From Eubacteriaceae bacterium (GTDB taxonomy: Bacteria; Bacillota; Clostridia; Eubacteriales; UBA1433), in NCBI GenBank assembly GCA_012797825.1, contig JAAZOI010000128.1:1-6105 (forward strand): a DNA stretch of 6,105 nt. Direction: 5' to 3'. A program made the translations under genes and the position numbers. Positions within the stretch are counted from its first letter, which is position 1; each line of letters starts with the position of its first letter. Positions 1-5,669 of the stretch are shown in pieces. The notes under the pieces were generated by a model. It did no database searches. It was not told the DNA's origin and worked only from the letters and a program-made list of their open reading frames with translations.

Positions 1-1
1 C

Positions 2-283
2 AGTTCTTTTTTATTTCTTATATTAGCAAGACCTATAATAAAAAAATATATTAACAGCAAAAAAGTAAGCACTAACGCAGACAGCCTTATAGGTAAGACA
101 GCGTTAGTTATTAAACCTATCATGCCGCATATAACAGGCCAAGTTAAAATAAAAGGCCAAATTTGGACTGCTGTAAATGAAAATGATACTGAACCTATAG
201 AAGATAATGAAGAGGTGCTTGTCTTGGGTATTGAAGGTGTCAAACTCATTGTAAAAAAAGTTTTAAAGGAGGAAATGCAGTGA
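2..283 (+). CDS. NfeD-family membrane protein, C-terminal part (5' end outside window)
   Basis: An open frame enters from the left edge and ends at the TGA at 281-283, giving 93 visible residues. The first residues (SSFLFLILARP) look like the end of a transmembrane helix followed by a basic stretch. After that comes a compact soluble domain with L-IGKTALVIKP (about 29-39), G-Q-V-K-I-K-G-Q-I-W-T-A (about 46-57) and a hydrophobic strand EVLVLGIEGVKLIV near the end. This pattern, with its G-x-x-W-x-A core, matches the OB-fold domain at the C terminus of NfeD proteins. Members of this family are membrane partners of SPFH/stomatin proteins and are usually encoded directly upstream of them, as here. 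The stop overlaps the next start in the sequence GTGA, which implies translational coupling. Because the N-terminal part is missing, I cannot tell whether this is the short form or the long form with a ClpP-like serine protease domain. Confidence 0.85.
   Translation, partial: SSFLFLILARPIIKKYINSKKVSTNADSLIGKTALVIKPIMPHITGQVKIKGQIWTAVNENDTEPIEDNEEVLVLGIEGVKLIVKKVLKEEMQ
265..272 (+). promoter_or_regulatory. Ribosome binding site deciding the GTG start of the SPFH gene
   Basis: AAAGGAGG lies inside the end of the upstream nfeD-like frame, 7 bases before the GTG at 280. The nearby ATG at 275 is in the frame of the upstream gene, not of the SPFH gene, so it cannot be the start. This supports the GTG start and coupled translation of the two genes. 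Confidence 0.85.
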
Positions 284-1167
284 TTAAAGGCATAATAATT
301 GCTATTGCTATTTTATTTGTATTAATTATTCCCAATATAAGAATTGTTCCGCAGGCTAACGCTTATGTTATTGAAAGGCTCGGTGCATACTTAAAAACTT
401 GGAACGTAGGAGTTCATGTAAAAATACCTTTTATTGACAGAGTTTCAAGTAAAGTCTCTCTTAAGGAAAAAGTCATAGACTACCCCCCGCAGCCCGTTAT
501 CACAAAAGATAACGTTACAATGCACATCGATACCGTTATTTATTATCAGATAACGGATCCCAGACTTTATACATATGGTGTTGAACGCCCTATGAGCGCC
601 ATTGAAAACTTAACTGCAACAACGCTTAGAAATATTATAGGCGATATGGAACTCGACCAGACGCTTACGAGCAGAGATAACATTAACTCAAAAATGCGCG
701 CGATTCTTGACGAAGCCACAGACCCTTGGGGCATAAGAGTAATTCGAGTTGAAGTTAAAAACATAATGCCGCCTCCGGATATTCAAACGGCAATGGAAAA
801 ACAAATGCGTGCGGAACGTGAAAGACGTGAAAGTATATTAAGGGCGGAAGGCGAAAAGCAGTCTGCGATTTTAATGGCGGAAGGCGAAAAAGAATCAACA
901 ATACTTCGTGCGGAAGCTAAAAAAGAAGCGCAGATACGAGAAGCCGAAGGTCAGGCACAGGCTATCCTTGCTGTTCAGACAGCAATCGCCGAAGGTCTAA
1001 AAAGAATAAAAGACGTAGAAATTACAAAAGAAGTTCTTACAATGAAAAGCATTGAAGCGATGAAAGATATTGCGAACGGTACTGCTACTAAAATAATTAT
1101 TCCATCAGAAATGCAATCAATCGCAGGTCTTGCAAGCGCTTTGACGGAAATTGCCAAAGATAAATAA
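280..1167 (+). CDS. SPFH/Band 7 (stomatin-like, QmcA/paraslipin-type) membrane protein
   Basis: This 295-residue protein has a hydrophobic N-terminal anchor (residues about 3-19) followed by IVPQANAYVIERLGAY, which opens the SPFH (Band 7/PHB) domain. Family hallmarks follow in order: VKIPFIDRV (47-55), VITKDNVT (73-80), MELDQTLTSRDNIN (123-136), DPWGIRV (148-154) and NIMPP (161-165). Next is a charged coiled coil with five 11-residue repeats (177-231), then a C-terminal KIIIPSEM segment and a Gly/Ala-rich tail. The layout and length (about 300 residues) match E. coli QmcA and other paraslipins, which assemble into membrane-bound oligomers and take part in membrane organisation and protein quality control with NfeD. 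The GTG start is set by a good ribosome binding site and overlaps the NfeD-like stop. An intrinsic terminator follows, so the two genes end one transcription unit. The family assignment is firm; the cellular role in this organism is inferred. Confidence 0.95.
   Translation: MIKGIIIAIAILFVLIIPNIRIVPQANAYVIERLGAYLKTWNVGVHVKIPFIDRVSSKVSLKEKVIDYPPQPVITKDNVTMHIDTVIYYQITDPRLYTYGVERPMSAIENLTATTLRNIIGDMELDQTLTSRDNINSKMRAILDEATDPWGIRVIRVEVKNIMPPPDIQTAMEKQMRAERERRESILRAEGEKQSAILMAEGEKESTILRAEAKKEAQIREAEGQAQAILAVQTAIAEGLKRIKDVEITKEVLTMKSIEAMKDIANGTATKIIIPSEMQSIAGLASALTEIAKDK
808..972 (+). repeat. Five tandem 11-residue coiled-coil repeats within the SPFH protein
   Basis: Residues 177-231 divide into five hendecads: RAERERRESIL, RAEGEKQSAIL, MAEGEKESTIL, RAEAKKEAQIR and EAEGQAQAILA. 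The first three keep the pattern (R/M)AE-x-E-x-x-S/E-x-I-L almost exactly. Such 11-residue spacing is typical of right-handed or nearly straight coiled coils. The repeat is visible in the protein; the DNA copies have diverged in codon use (for example GCGGAAGGCGAAAA occurs twice). Confidence 0.85.
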
Positions 1168-1180
1168 ATCTAAAAGAATA

Positions 1181-1212
1181 AAAGAGGATTAGCAAAGCCT
1201 AATCCTTTTTTA
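1181..1212 (+). terminator. Rho-independent terminator after the nfeD-like/SPFH unit
   Basis: AGGATTAG (1185-1192) and CTAATCCT (1199-1206) form a perfect 8-base stem around the 6-base loop CAAAGC. The stem can be extended by a G-U pair and A-T pairs into the run of A before it and the run of T after it (1206-1211). It begins 13 bases after the SPFH stop. This is a textbook intrinsic terminator and separates the unit from the next gene. Confidence 0.9.
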
Positions 1213-1262
1213 TTTGGCATTTAATGATAATTTTTTTGCTAAACTGCTGATATCATTTATTT

Positions 1263-1269
1263 GAGGTGA
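1263..1269 (+). promoter_or_regulatory. Ribosome binding site of the orphan membrane-anchored protein gene
   Basis: GAGGTGA is placed 5 bases before the ATG at 1275. It supports this start and confirms that the gene is translated independently of the terminated upstream unit. Confidence 0.75.
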
Positions 1270-1274
1270 AATAA

Positions 1275-1871
1275 ATGAAGCGTCAGGCTAAAAAAAGAAA
1301 ATTTATCACTTATCTTTTAATATTTATAATGCTTATAGCAATACCTTACCTTATTATATCCGTCAATAAAACATACTACAACGATACAAAACACAAATTT
1401 TCAGCTAATATACCTAATAATTGGGTATGCCTGTCAAATCACCAAATGAAAAAATATTATAAAAGCAGCAGCTTTTCCTCTTCCTCCTCGACTCAGGATT
1501 TTGCGGTAATTTTTTCTGCGATGAAATATAGAGAAAAATATTCGGTTAAAAATAATATGCCTAATCCGAATATTATTATTTTATACTCAAAAAAAACTTA
1601 CGATCCAAAAGAATTGATATCCTCGCTATCAGGCGAAATTGTAAAAACGGGGCAGTTTAAATATGACGGCGGAAATGAGACATCCGATATCGGAGGTCTT
1701 AAATGGCAAAGCAAATACATTTCCGCTGAAATGAATTCACTTATTGTATTTCAAGATTACTACTGTGCATTATTTAATAACGGAACGTATCTTATCATTG
1801 CAACATCATTCTCCAACGAGAATTTAGATGAAGTATATGACTTGCTTTCTAATATTAAATTCAAAAATTAA
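1275..1871 (+). CDS. Membrane-anchored extracytoplasmic protein of unknown function, possibly PsbP/Mog1-like fold
   Basis: I do not recognise this 198-residue protein as a named gene. It starts with a very basic segment (MKRQAKKRK) followed by one hydrophobic helix (about 11-30), so it is probably anchored in the membrane with its body outside the cell. There is no lipobox cysteine at the end of the helix. The body begins with a strand plus HKFSANIPNNW (40-50). Further on come GLKWQSKYIS (141-150), a hydrophobic YYCALFNNGTYLIIATS stretch (162-178) and the end motif DEVYDLLSNIKF (185-196). A 'x-F-S-x-x-I-P-x-x-W' opening and a 'nG-x-Y-x-I ... IL-x-S-I-x-F' ending are typical of PsbP/Mog1-like domains, but this is inference from pattern only. 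Residues 64-72 are a serine tract interrupted once by Phe. The gene lies alone between a terminator and a very AT-rich spacer, so its context gives no clue to its role. Confidence 0.75.
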   Translation: MKRQAKKRKFITYLLIFIMLIAIPYLIISVNKTYYNDTKHKFSANIPNNWVCLSNHQMKKYYKSSSFSSSSSTQDFAVIFSAMKYREKYSVKNNMPNPNIIILYSKKTYDPKELISSLSGEIVKTGQFKYDGGNETSDIGGLKWQSKYISAEMNSLIVFQDYYCALFNNGTYLIIATSFSNENLDEVYDLLSNIKFKN

Positions 1872-1889
1872 AATAGCTTTTATTCTTTA

Positions 1890-1924
1890 ATTATTATCTT
1901 AAAATCTTTTATATTATTATCTTA
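1890..1924 (+). repeat. Short direct repeat in the AT-rich spacer
   Basis: ATTATTATCTTA occurs exactly at 1890-1901 and again at 1913-1924, a spacing of 23 bases from start to start (roughly two helical turns). It lies just after the orphan gene in a region of very low complexity, so chance or slippage is a fair explanation; a protein-binding pair is the other. Confidence 0.4.
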
Positions 1925-1950
1925 CTCATTATTGATAAAACTATGGAAAT

Positions 1951-1994
1951 AAATTAAAAAATCATATATATTAATATATATAATTTTTTGATTT
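1951..1994. repeat. 44-base near-perfect AT palindrome upstream of trkA
   Basis: The two 22-base arms meet at the TTAA centre (1971-1974). Of the 22 pairs, 20 are Watson-Crick, one is G-U (1955/1990) and one is a mismatch (C1963/A1982). The central 16 bases (1965-1980) are an exact palindrome, TATATATTAATATATA. Only two of the 44 bases are G or C. The surrounding 168-base spacer (1872-2039) has about 21 G/C bases (about 12%) and no gene. The palindrome has a run of A in the left arm and a run of T in the right, so it could serve as a weak terminator for the orphan gene, possibly in both directions. It could also be an AT-rich protein-binding or DNA-melting site before trkA. It contains an exact TATAAT (1979-1984), but I find no matching -35 box. 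Its function is unknown. Confidence 0.65.
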
Positions 1995-2029
1995 TTAAAT
2001 TTATATATTTATCTTTACAAAATTTTATT

Positions 2030-2034
2030 AGGAG
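2030..2034 (+). promoter_or_regulatory. Ribosome binding site of trkA
   Basis: AGGAG lies 5 bases before the ATG at 2040 and is the only G-rich patch in the surrounding AT spacer, which makes the start choice clear. Confidence 0.75.
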
Positions 2035-2039
2035 CATAC

Positions 2040-3392
2040 ATGAAGATTATTATAATAGGAGACGGCAAAGTCGGAAGCACACTTGCAAGCGTTCTGTCAA
2101 AAGAAGATAACGACATCACAATAATTGACAAAAACGCAAACGTTCTTAATCAAACCAATGATGACTTAGATGTAATCTGCATAGAAGGAAGCGGTCTTAA
2201 TATAAAAACGCTGCATGAGGCTAAAGTAAAAGAAAGCGATTTAGTCATAGCCGTTACAAATCAAGATGAAATTAATATGATTTGCTGCCTCTATGCAAAA
2301 AGAATGGGCGCCAAATACACAATAGCGCGAATAAGAGATCCCGAGCATTCGGAAGAAATAAAAGCTCTTATGGAAGAGCTTGAACTCAATCAGATAATAA
2401 ATCCGGAATACACAGCGGCAGACCACATTTCAAGATTAGTGCTTTGGCCGACATTTTCTGATATTGAACTTTTTGCTGATAATAAAGTCCTGCTTACAAA
2501 ATATAAAATTGATGATTGTTCTTCTTTAATAGGCAAGTCACTTACCGATATTACGGAATTTGACAGAGCAAATATTTTGGTTGCCGCTATTGAGAGAAAT
2601 TACGAAACAATTATTCCCAAGGGCGATTTCATTTTTAAAAAAGATGATTATATTTATATTATCGGCGAAGTCCATTCCATTAATATGTTTTTGCAGCAGC
2701 GAAATAAACGCTATAATAAATTAAATGATGTTATGATAATAGGCGGAGGCAGGATTTCTATATATCTGGCTCAGATATTGCTTAAAAATAAAATAAAAGT
2801 AAAAATTATTGAACAAAACCCCGATAAATGCATCCATTTAAACCAGATTTTGCCTGATGCCATGATAATAAACGGCGACGGGACCGATTATGATTTCTTG
2901 CTGTCTGAAAATATGAATTCAACAGGAGCCTTTATTGCCTTAATGGGTCATGACGAAGCAAACATTATTGCATGTTTAATTGCGAAAAATTCGGGTGCGG
3001 TAAAAACAATCGCAAAAGTAACGCGCATTAAAGGCCTTAATCTTATAAAAGATATCGGCGTAGACAGCATAGTAAGCCCGAAGCTCCTTACCGCCAATCA
3101 CATCCTACGTTTTGCGAGGAATTTAAAAGTAAAAGAAGATCCCTCAATAAATGAACTGTATATGATGAACGAAAATAAAATGCAGGCGCTTGAATTCTCA
3201 GTTGAGCATGCATATGACTTTTTGGACATACCTTTAAAAGATTTAAAAATTAAAAAAAATGTACTAATAGCGGTAATCGTAAGAAATAATAAAATTATTA
3301 TTCCTCGAGGTGATGACTGCATCAAATTAAATGACAGAATTATTATTATCACTTCATTATTAAAAATTATCAATTTAACAGAAATTTTTTAG
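2040..3392 (+). CDS. trkA: Trk potassium uptake system regulatory subunit TrkA (double RCK)
   Basis: TrkA is the cytoplasmic, nucleotide-binding ring that gates the TrkH K+ channel. The 450-residue length is that of the full two-copy form (E. coli TrkA about 458), not of the single-copy KtrA. The first Rossmann RCK_N domain (1 to about 125) starts MKIIIIGDGKVGS with the G-x-G-x-x-G loop at 7-12 and the ribose-binding acid D30 (TIIDKN). It continues through VICIEGSG, LVIAVTNQDEINM and YTIARIRDP. The first RCK_C domain covers about 140-218 (LIGKSLTDI, IIPKGDFIFKKDDYIYIIGE). The second RCK_N begins VMIIGGGRIS (231-240), with E258 at the matching acid position and FIALMGHDEANIIACLIAK. The second RCK_C covers about 375-450 (LDIPLKDL, IIIPRGDDCIKLNDRIIII). 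In the second glycine loop the third glycine is serine (S240). The gene is 16 bases upstream of trkH, which confirms the pairing. Confidence 0.96.
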   Translation: MKIIIIGDGKVGSTLASVLSKEDNDITIIDKNANVLNQTNDDLDVICIEGSGLNIKTLHEAKVKESDLVIAVTNQDEINMICCLYAKRMGAKYTIARIRDPEHSEEIKALMEELELNQIINPEYTAADHISRLVLWPTFSDIELFADNKVLLTKYKIDDCSSLIGKSLTDITEFDRANILVAAIERNYETIIPKGDFIFKKDDYIYIIGEVHSINMFLQQRNKRYNKLNDVMIIGGGRISIYLAQILLKNKIKVKIIEQNPDKCIHLNQILPDAMIINGDGTDYDFLLSENMNSTGAFIALMGHDEANIIACLIAKNSGAVKTIAKVTRIKGLNLIKDIGVDSIVSPKLLTANHILRFARNLKVKEDPSINELYMMNENKMQALEFSVEHAYDFLDIPLKDLKIKKNVLIAVIVRNNKIIIPRGDDCIKLNDRIIIITSLLKIINLTEIF

Positions 3393-3396
3393 GGAG
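3392..3396 (+). promoter_or_regulatory. Ribosome binding site of trkH, overlapping the trkA stop
   Basis: GGGAG begins in the TAG stop of trkA (3390-3392). Its distance to the ATG at 3409 is 12 bases, longer than the usual 5-9. An in-frame TAA at 3400 rules out an earlier start except a CTG at 3406, so ATG 3409 is preferred. The long spacing may lower TrkH translation or make it depend on coupling to trkA. Confidence 0.6.
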
Positions 3397-3408
3397 CAAT
3401 AATATCTG

Positions 3409-4857
3409 ATGAATATAAAAGCACTCGTCAAAATTTTGGGCTTTGTTTTGTGTTTCGAAGCGATATTCATGCTTCCTTCTACTGCTATATCATATGTTAA
3501 GGGACAATATGATTTTTTATCTTTTCTATTAATTCCGGCATTAATGCTGGCAATAGGCATACCGTGTTCTCTTCTTAAAGTAAAAAAAGCAAAGCTTTAT
3601 ATAAAAGACGGCTTTACAGCGGTAGCTTTTTCATGGATTGTTTTATGCATAGCAGGCGCGCTGCCTTTTTATATAAGCGGCGCTATTCCGTCCTTTATTG
3701 ACAGCGTTTTTGAAACAGTGTCAGGCTTTACAACAACGGGAGCATCCATACTTACAGACATTGAGGCTCTTCCTATGGGAATACTTTTTTGGCGCAGCAT
3801 GACTCACTGGATAGGCGGCATGGGTGTGCTTGTTCTTGCGCTTGCGGTTATACCGTTAATCGGAGGAAGCGGAATAAATCTTATGAAAGCCGAAAGCCCT
3901 GGGCCTTCCACTACAAAGCTTGTGCCGAGCCTGCGTAAAACGGCAATGATTTTATACGCAATATATACGGCGCTGACATTGCTTGAAGTTTTATGCTTAA
4001 GAATAGCAGGAATGAGCCTTTACGACGCTTTTATACATGCAATGAGTACAGCAGGAACAGGCGGTTTTTCTGATAAAAATTTAAGCGTGGGTTATTATGA
4101 CAGTGTTGCGATAGAAATAATCATAACAGCCTTTATGTACCTGTTTGGTCTTAACTTTACAATATACTTTGTGGCGTTAACTAAAAATATTCTCCAGGCG
4201 CTTAAATCAGAAGAGCTGCGCATATATACTGCTATTATTATAATTTCAATAATACTAATATCAATTAATATATCGCATTTATATAACGGAAATATTTTAA
4301 CTTCTGTCAGATATGCGAGCTTTCAAACAGTATCAATTATGACTACTTCCGGTTTTTCATCAACAGATTTTAATTTATGGCCTTCATTCAGCCGTTCTAT
4401 GCTTATGCTTCTAATGGTAATAGGCAGCTGCGCTTCCTCTACCGGAGGCGGTATCAAGGTTATAAGACTTATAATATTGTTTAAATCAATAAGGATCGCT
4501 TTTAAAAAGATAACGCATCCCAATATAGTCAAAACAGTTTCAATAGACGGACATGCTGTTGATAATAATACTATATTTAATGTTCTGCTTTTTATATTGC
4601 TGTATATTGTAGTAATAATAATTGCAACACTATTGCTTTCAATAGAAAATTTTGATTTTACTACAATATTCTCAACCGTCCTTACAATGATAGGCAATAC
4701 AGGTCCGGGATTTGAAATGGTAGGTCCCCTGAGCAATTATTCATTTTATTCAGATTTCAGCAAAATTATAATGAGCCTATGCATGCTTATAGGCAGACTT
4801 GAAATATTGCCTATACTGTTTTTGTTTATTCCCAGAAAACGTTCGTCTATAAAATAA
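3409..4857 (+). CDS. trkH: Trk potassium uptake system membrane channel subunit TrkH
   Basis: TrkH is the K+-translocating subunit in the inner membrane, and the 482-residue length agrees with the family (E. coli TrkH 483). It is almost wholly hydrophobic. The four pore-loop repeats that form the selectivity filter are visible: SGFTTTGAS (105-113), MSTAGTGGFS (212-221), MTTSGFSS (311-318) and MIGNTGPGFE (427-436). The intramembrane gating loop of the third repeat appears as the Ser/Gly-rich GSCASSTGGGIKVIR (339-353). HWIGGMGVLVLALAVIP (133-149) and the ending GRLEILPILFLFIPRKR (462-478) are also strongly conserved family signatures. Cytoplasmic loops (about 155-175 and 355-385) would contact the TrkA ring. 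The gene follows trkA by 16 bases and precedes the sirtuin gene by 16 bases, so the three are almost surely co-transcribed. No key glycine is missing and the frame is intact. Confidence 0.97.
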   Translation: MNIKALVKILGFVLCFEAIFMLPSTAISYVKGQYDFLSFLLIPALMLAIGIPCSLLKVKKAKLYIKDGFTAVAFSWIVLCIAGALPFYISGAIPSFIDSVFETVSGFTTTGASILTDIEALPMGILFWRSMTHWIGGMGVLVLALAVIPLIGGSGINLMKAESPGPSTTKLVPSLRKTAMILYAIYTALTLLEVLCLRIAGMSLYDAFIHAMSTAGTGGFSDKNLSVGYYDSVAIEIIITAFMYLFGLNFTIYFVALTKNILQALKSEELRIYTAIIIISIILISINISHLYNGNILTSVRYASFQTVSIMTTSGFSSTDFNLWPSFSRSMLMLLMVIGSCASSTGGGIKVIRLIILFKSIRIAFKKITHPNIVKTVSIDGHAVDNNTIFNVLLFILLYIVVIIIATLLLSIENFDFTTIFSTVLTMIGNTGPGFEMVGPLSNYSFYSDFSKIIMSLCMLIGRLEILPILFLFIPRKRSSIK

Positions 4858-4859
4858 AC

Positions 4860-4866
4860 AGGAGGT
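4860..4866 (+). promoter_or_regulatory. Ribosome binding site deciding the cobB start
   Basis: AGGAGGT lies 7 bases before the ATG at 4874, an ideal spacing. An in-frame GTG at 4865-4867 would give three extra residues (MLK) but falls inside this Shine-Dalgarno sequence, so it cannot be the real start. Confidence 0.9.
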
Positions 4867-4873
4867 GCTTAAA

Positions 4874-5593
4874 ATGGAAGAGATAAAACTGCTGCAGCAA
4901 TTAATAGATAACTCGGATAATATTGTTTTTTTCGGAGGCGCGGGTGTTTCTGTTGAAAGCGGCATCCCCGATTTTCGCAGCGAGAACGGAATATATAATC
5001 AAAAGTACGATTATCCTGCCGAAGAAATATTAAGCCACAGTTTTTTCTATACTCATACGGATTATTTCTATAATTTCTGCAGAGAAAAAATAATTATGCC
5101 CAATGCGCTTCCCAATGACGCGCATAAAAAACTTGCCGCTCTTGAGAATGCGGGAAAAGTAAAAGCAGTCATAACGCAGAACATCGACGGTCTGCATCAG
5201 GCTGCCGGCAGCAAAAACGTACTGGAACTGCATGGCAGTATGGAGCGAAATATCTGCTTAAAATGCGGTAAAGTATATGACGCAAGTTACGTTTATAAGT
5301 CAGAAGGCATACCTAAATGCACGTGCGGCGCTGTTGTAAAGCCTGAAGTCGTGCTTTACGGCGAATCGCTTGATTCGTATGTAATATCAAAATCTCTTGA
5401 ATATATAGCTGCGGCTGATGTTTTAATAATCGGAGGCACAAGTCTTTCCGTATACCCCGCAGCAGGTATGGTCGATGCGTACAGAGGCAATAAGCTTGTG
5501 TTGATAAACAAAACTCCCACAAACCGCGACAATATAGCAAATTATATTTTTTACGGCAGCATAGGTAAAATTTTCTCGCAAATAGAAGTCTGA
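4874..5593 (+). CDS. cobB: NAD-dependent protein deacylase, Sir2 (sirtuin) family CobB
   Basis: Sirtuins remove acyl groups from lysine side chains, using NAD+ and releasing nicotinamide and O-acyl-ADP-ribose. The 239-residue protein shows every core motif: FFGGAGVSVESGIPDFRS (19-36) of the NAD site, TQNIDGLH (101-108), the catalytic histidine in LELHGS (H120), VVLYGE (159-164), GTSLSVYPAAG (188-198) and the ribose-binding LVLINKTPT (208-216). The structural zinc site uses C128 and C131 (CLKC) and C149 and C151 (CTC). The C-x-C second pair is shorter than the usual C-x-x-C. By my alignment Y66 could match the Tyr of the Tyr/Arg pair that marks desuccinylases, but the Arg position is C69, which favours ordinary deacetylase activity. 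The start is the ATG at 4874 because the GTG at 4865 lies in the ribosome binding site. It is the last gene of the trkA-trkH-cobB unit; no clear terminator follows. Confidence 0.95.
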   Translation: MEEIKLLQQLIDNSDNIVFFGGAGVSVESGIPDFRSENGIYNQKYDYPAEEILSHSFFYTHTDYFYNFCREKIIMPNALPNDAHKKLAALENAGKVKAVITQNIDGLHQAAGSKNVLELHGSMERNICLKCGKVYDASYVYKSEGIPKCTCGAVVKPEVVLYGESLDSYVISKSLEYIAAADVLIIGGTSLSVYPAAGMVDAYRGNKLVLINKTPTNRDNIANYIFYGSIGKIFSQIEV

Positions 5594-5605
5594 TTTAATT
5601 TTCAT

Positions 5606-5633
5606 TTGACAAAATGTTTATAATATATATAAT
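5606..5633 (+). promoter_or_regulatory. Full-consensus sigma-A promoter of the ECF S-component gene
   Basis: TTGACA (5606-5611) and TATAAT (5628-5633) are both perfect hexamers with a 16-base spacer. Transcription should start near 5640, leaving a leader of about 30 bases before the ATG at 5670. The -35 box lies within a small dyad, CATTT (5603-5607) and AAATG (5612-5616), which might be part of an operator. A second dyad, AATTAA (5631-5636) and TTAATT (5640-5645), covers the expected start point. Confidence 0.85.
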
Positions 5634-5658
5634 TAAAACTTAATTCTATTAATACAAC

Positions 5659-5663
5659 GGAGG
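5659..5663 (+). promoter_or_regulatory. Ribosome binding site of the ECF S-component gene
   Basis: GGAGG with a 6-base gap to the ATG at 5670 gives a strong, well-spaced site and fixes the start of a gene whose end is outside the window. Confidence 0.8.
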
Positions 5664-5669
5664 CTTACA

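Noticed and set aside
1214..1256. Promoter for the orphan gene (TTGGCA at 1214 with TAAACT at 1240, or an extended -10 TGATATCAT at 1248)
   Set aside because: The first pair has a 20-base spacer. The second would start transcription at about the ribosome binding site, leaving a 12-base leader. A promoter must exist after the terminator, but neither candidate is convincing.
1932..1984. TTGATA (1932) or the exact TATAAT (1979) as promoter elements of trkA
   Set aside because: The two are 41 bases apart, and neither has a partner hexamer at 16-18 bases. In DNA this AT-rich a TATAAT is expected by chance.
1872..2039. A ydaO-type c-di-AMP riboswitch before trkA, as known for potassium genes in Firmicutes
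   Set aside because: The spacer is about 12% G+C and has none of the G-rich conserved blocks that such an aptamer needs; only an AT palindrome is present.
4323..4736. Minus-strand frame of 137 codons opposite trkH
   Set aside because: It lies fully within trkH, whose frame is intact and conserved. It has no good ribosome binding site, and such antisense frames are common opposite hydrophobic, AT-rich genes.
5313..5540. Minus-strand frame of 75 codons opposite cobB
   Set aside because: It lies within the sirtuin frame, matches no family I know, and is explained as a shadow of the coding strand.
5594..5605. Terminator after cobB
   Set aside because: No stable hairpin with a T-run is found between the cobB stop and the next promoter; the small AT dyads there are too weak.
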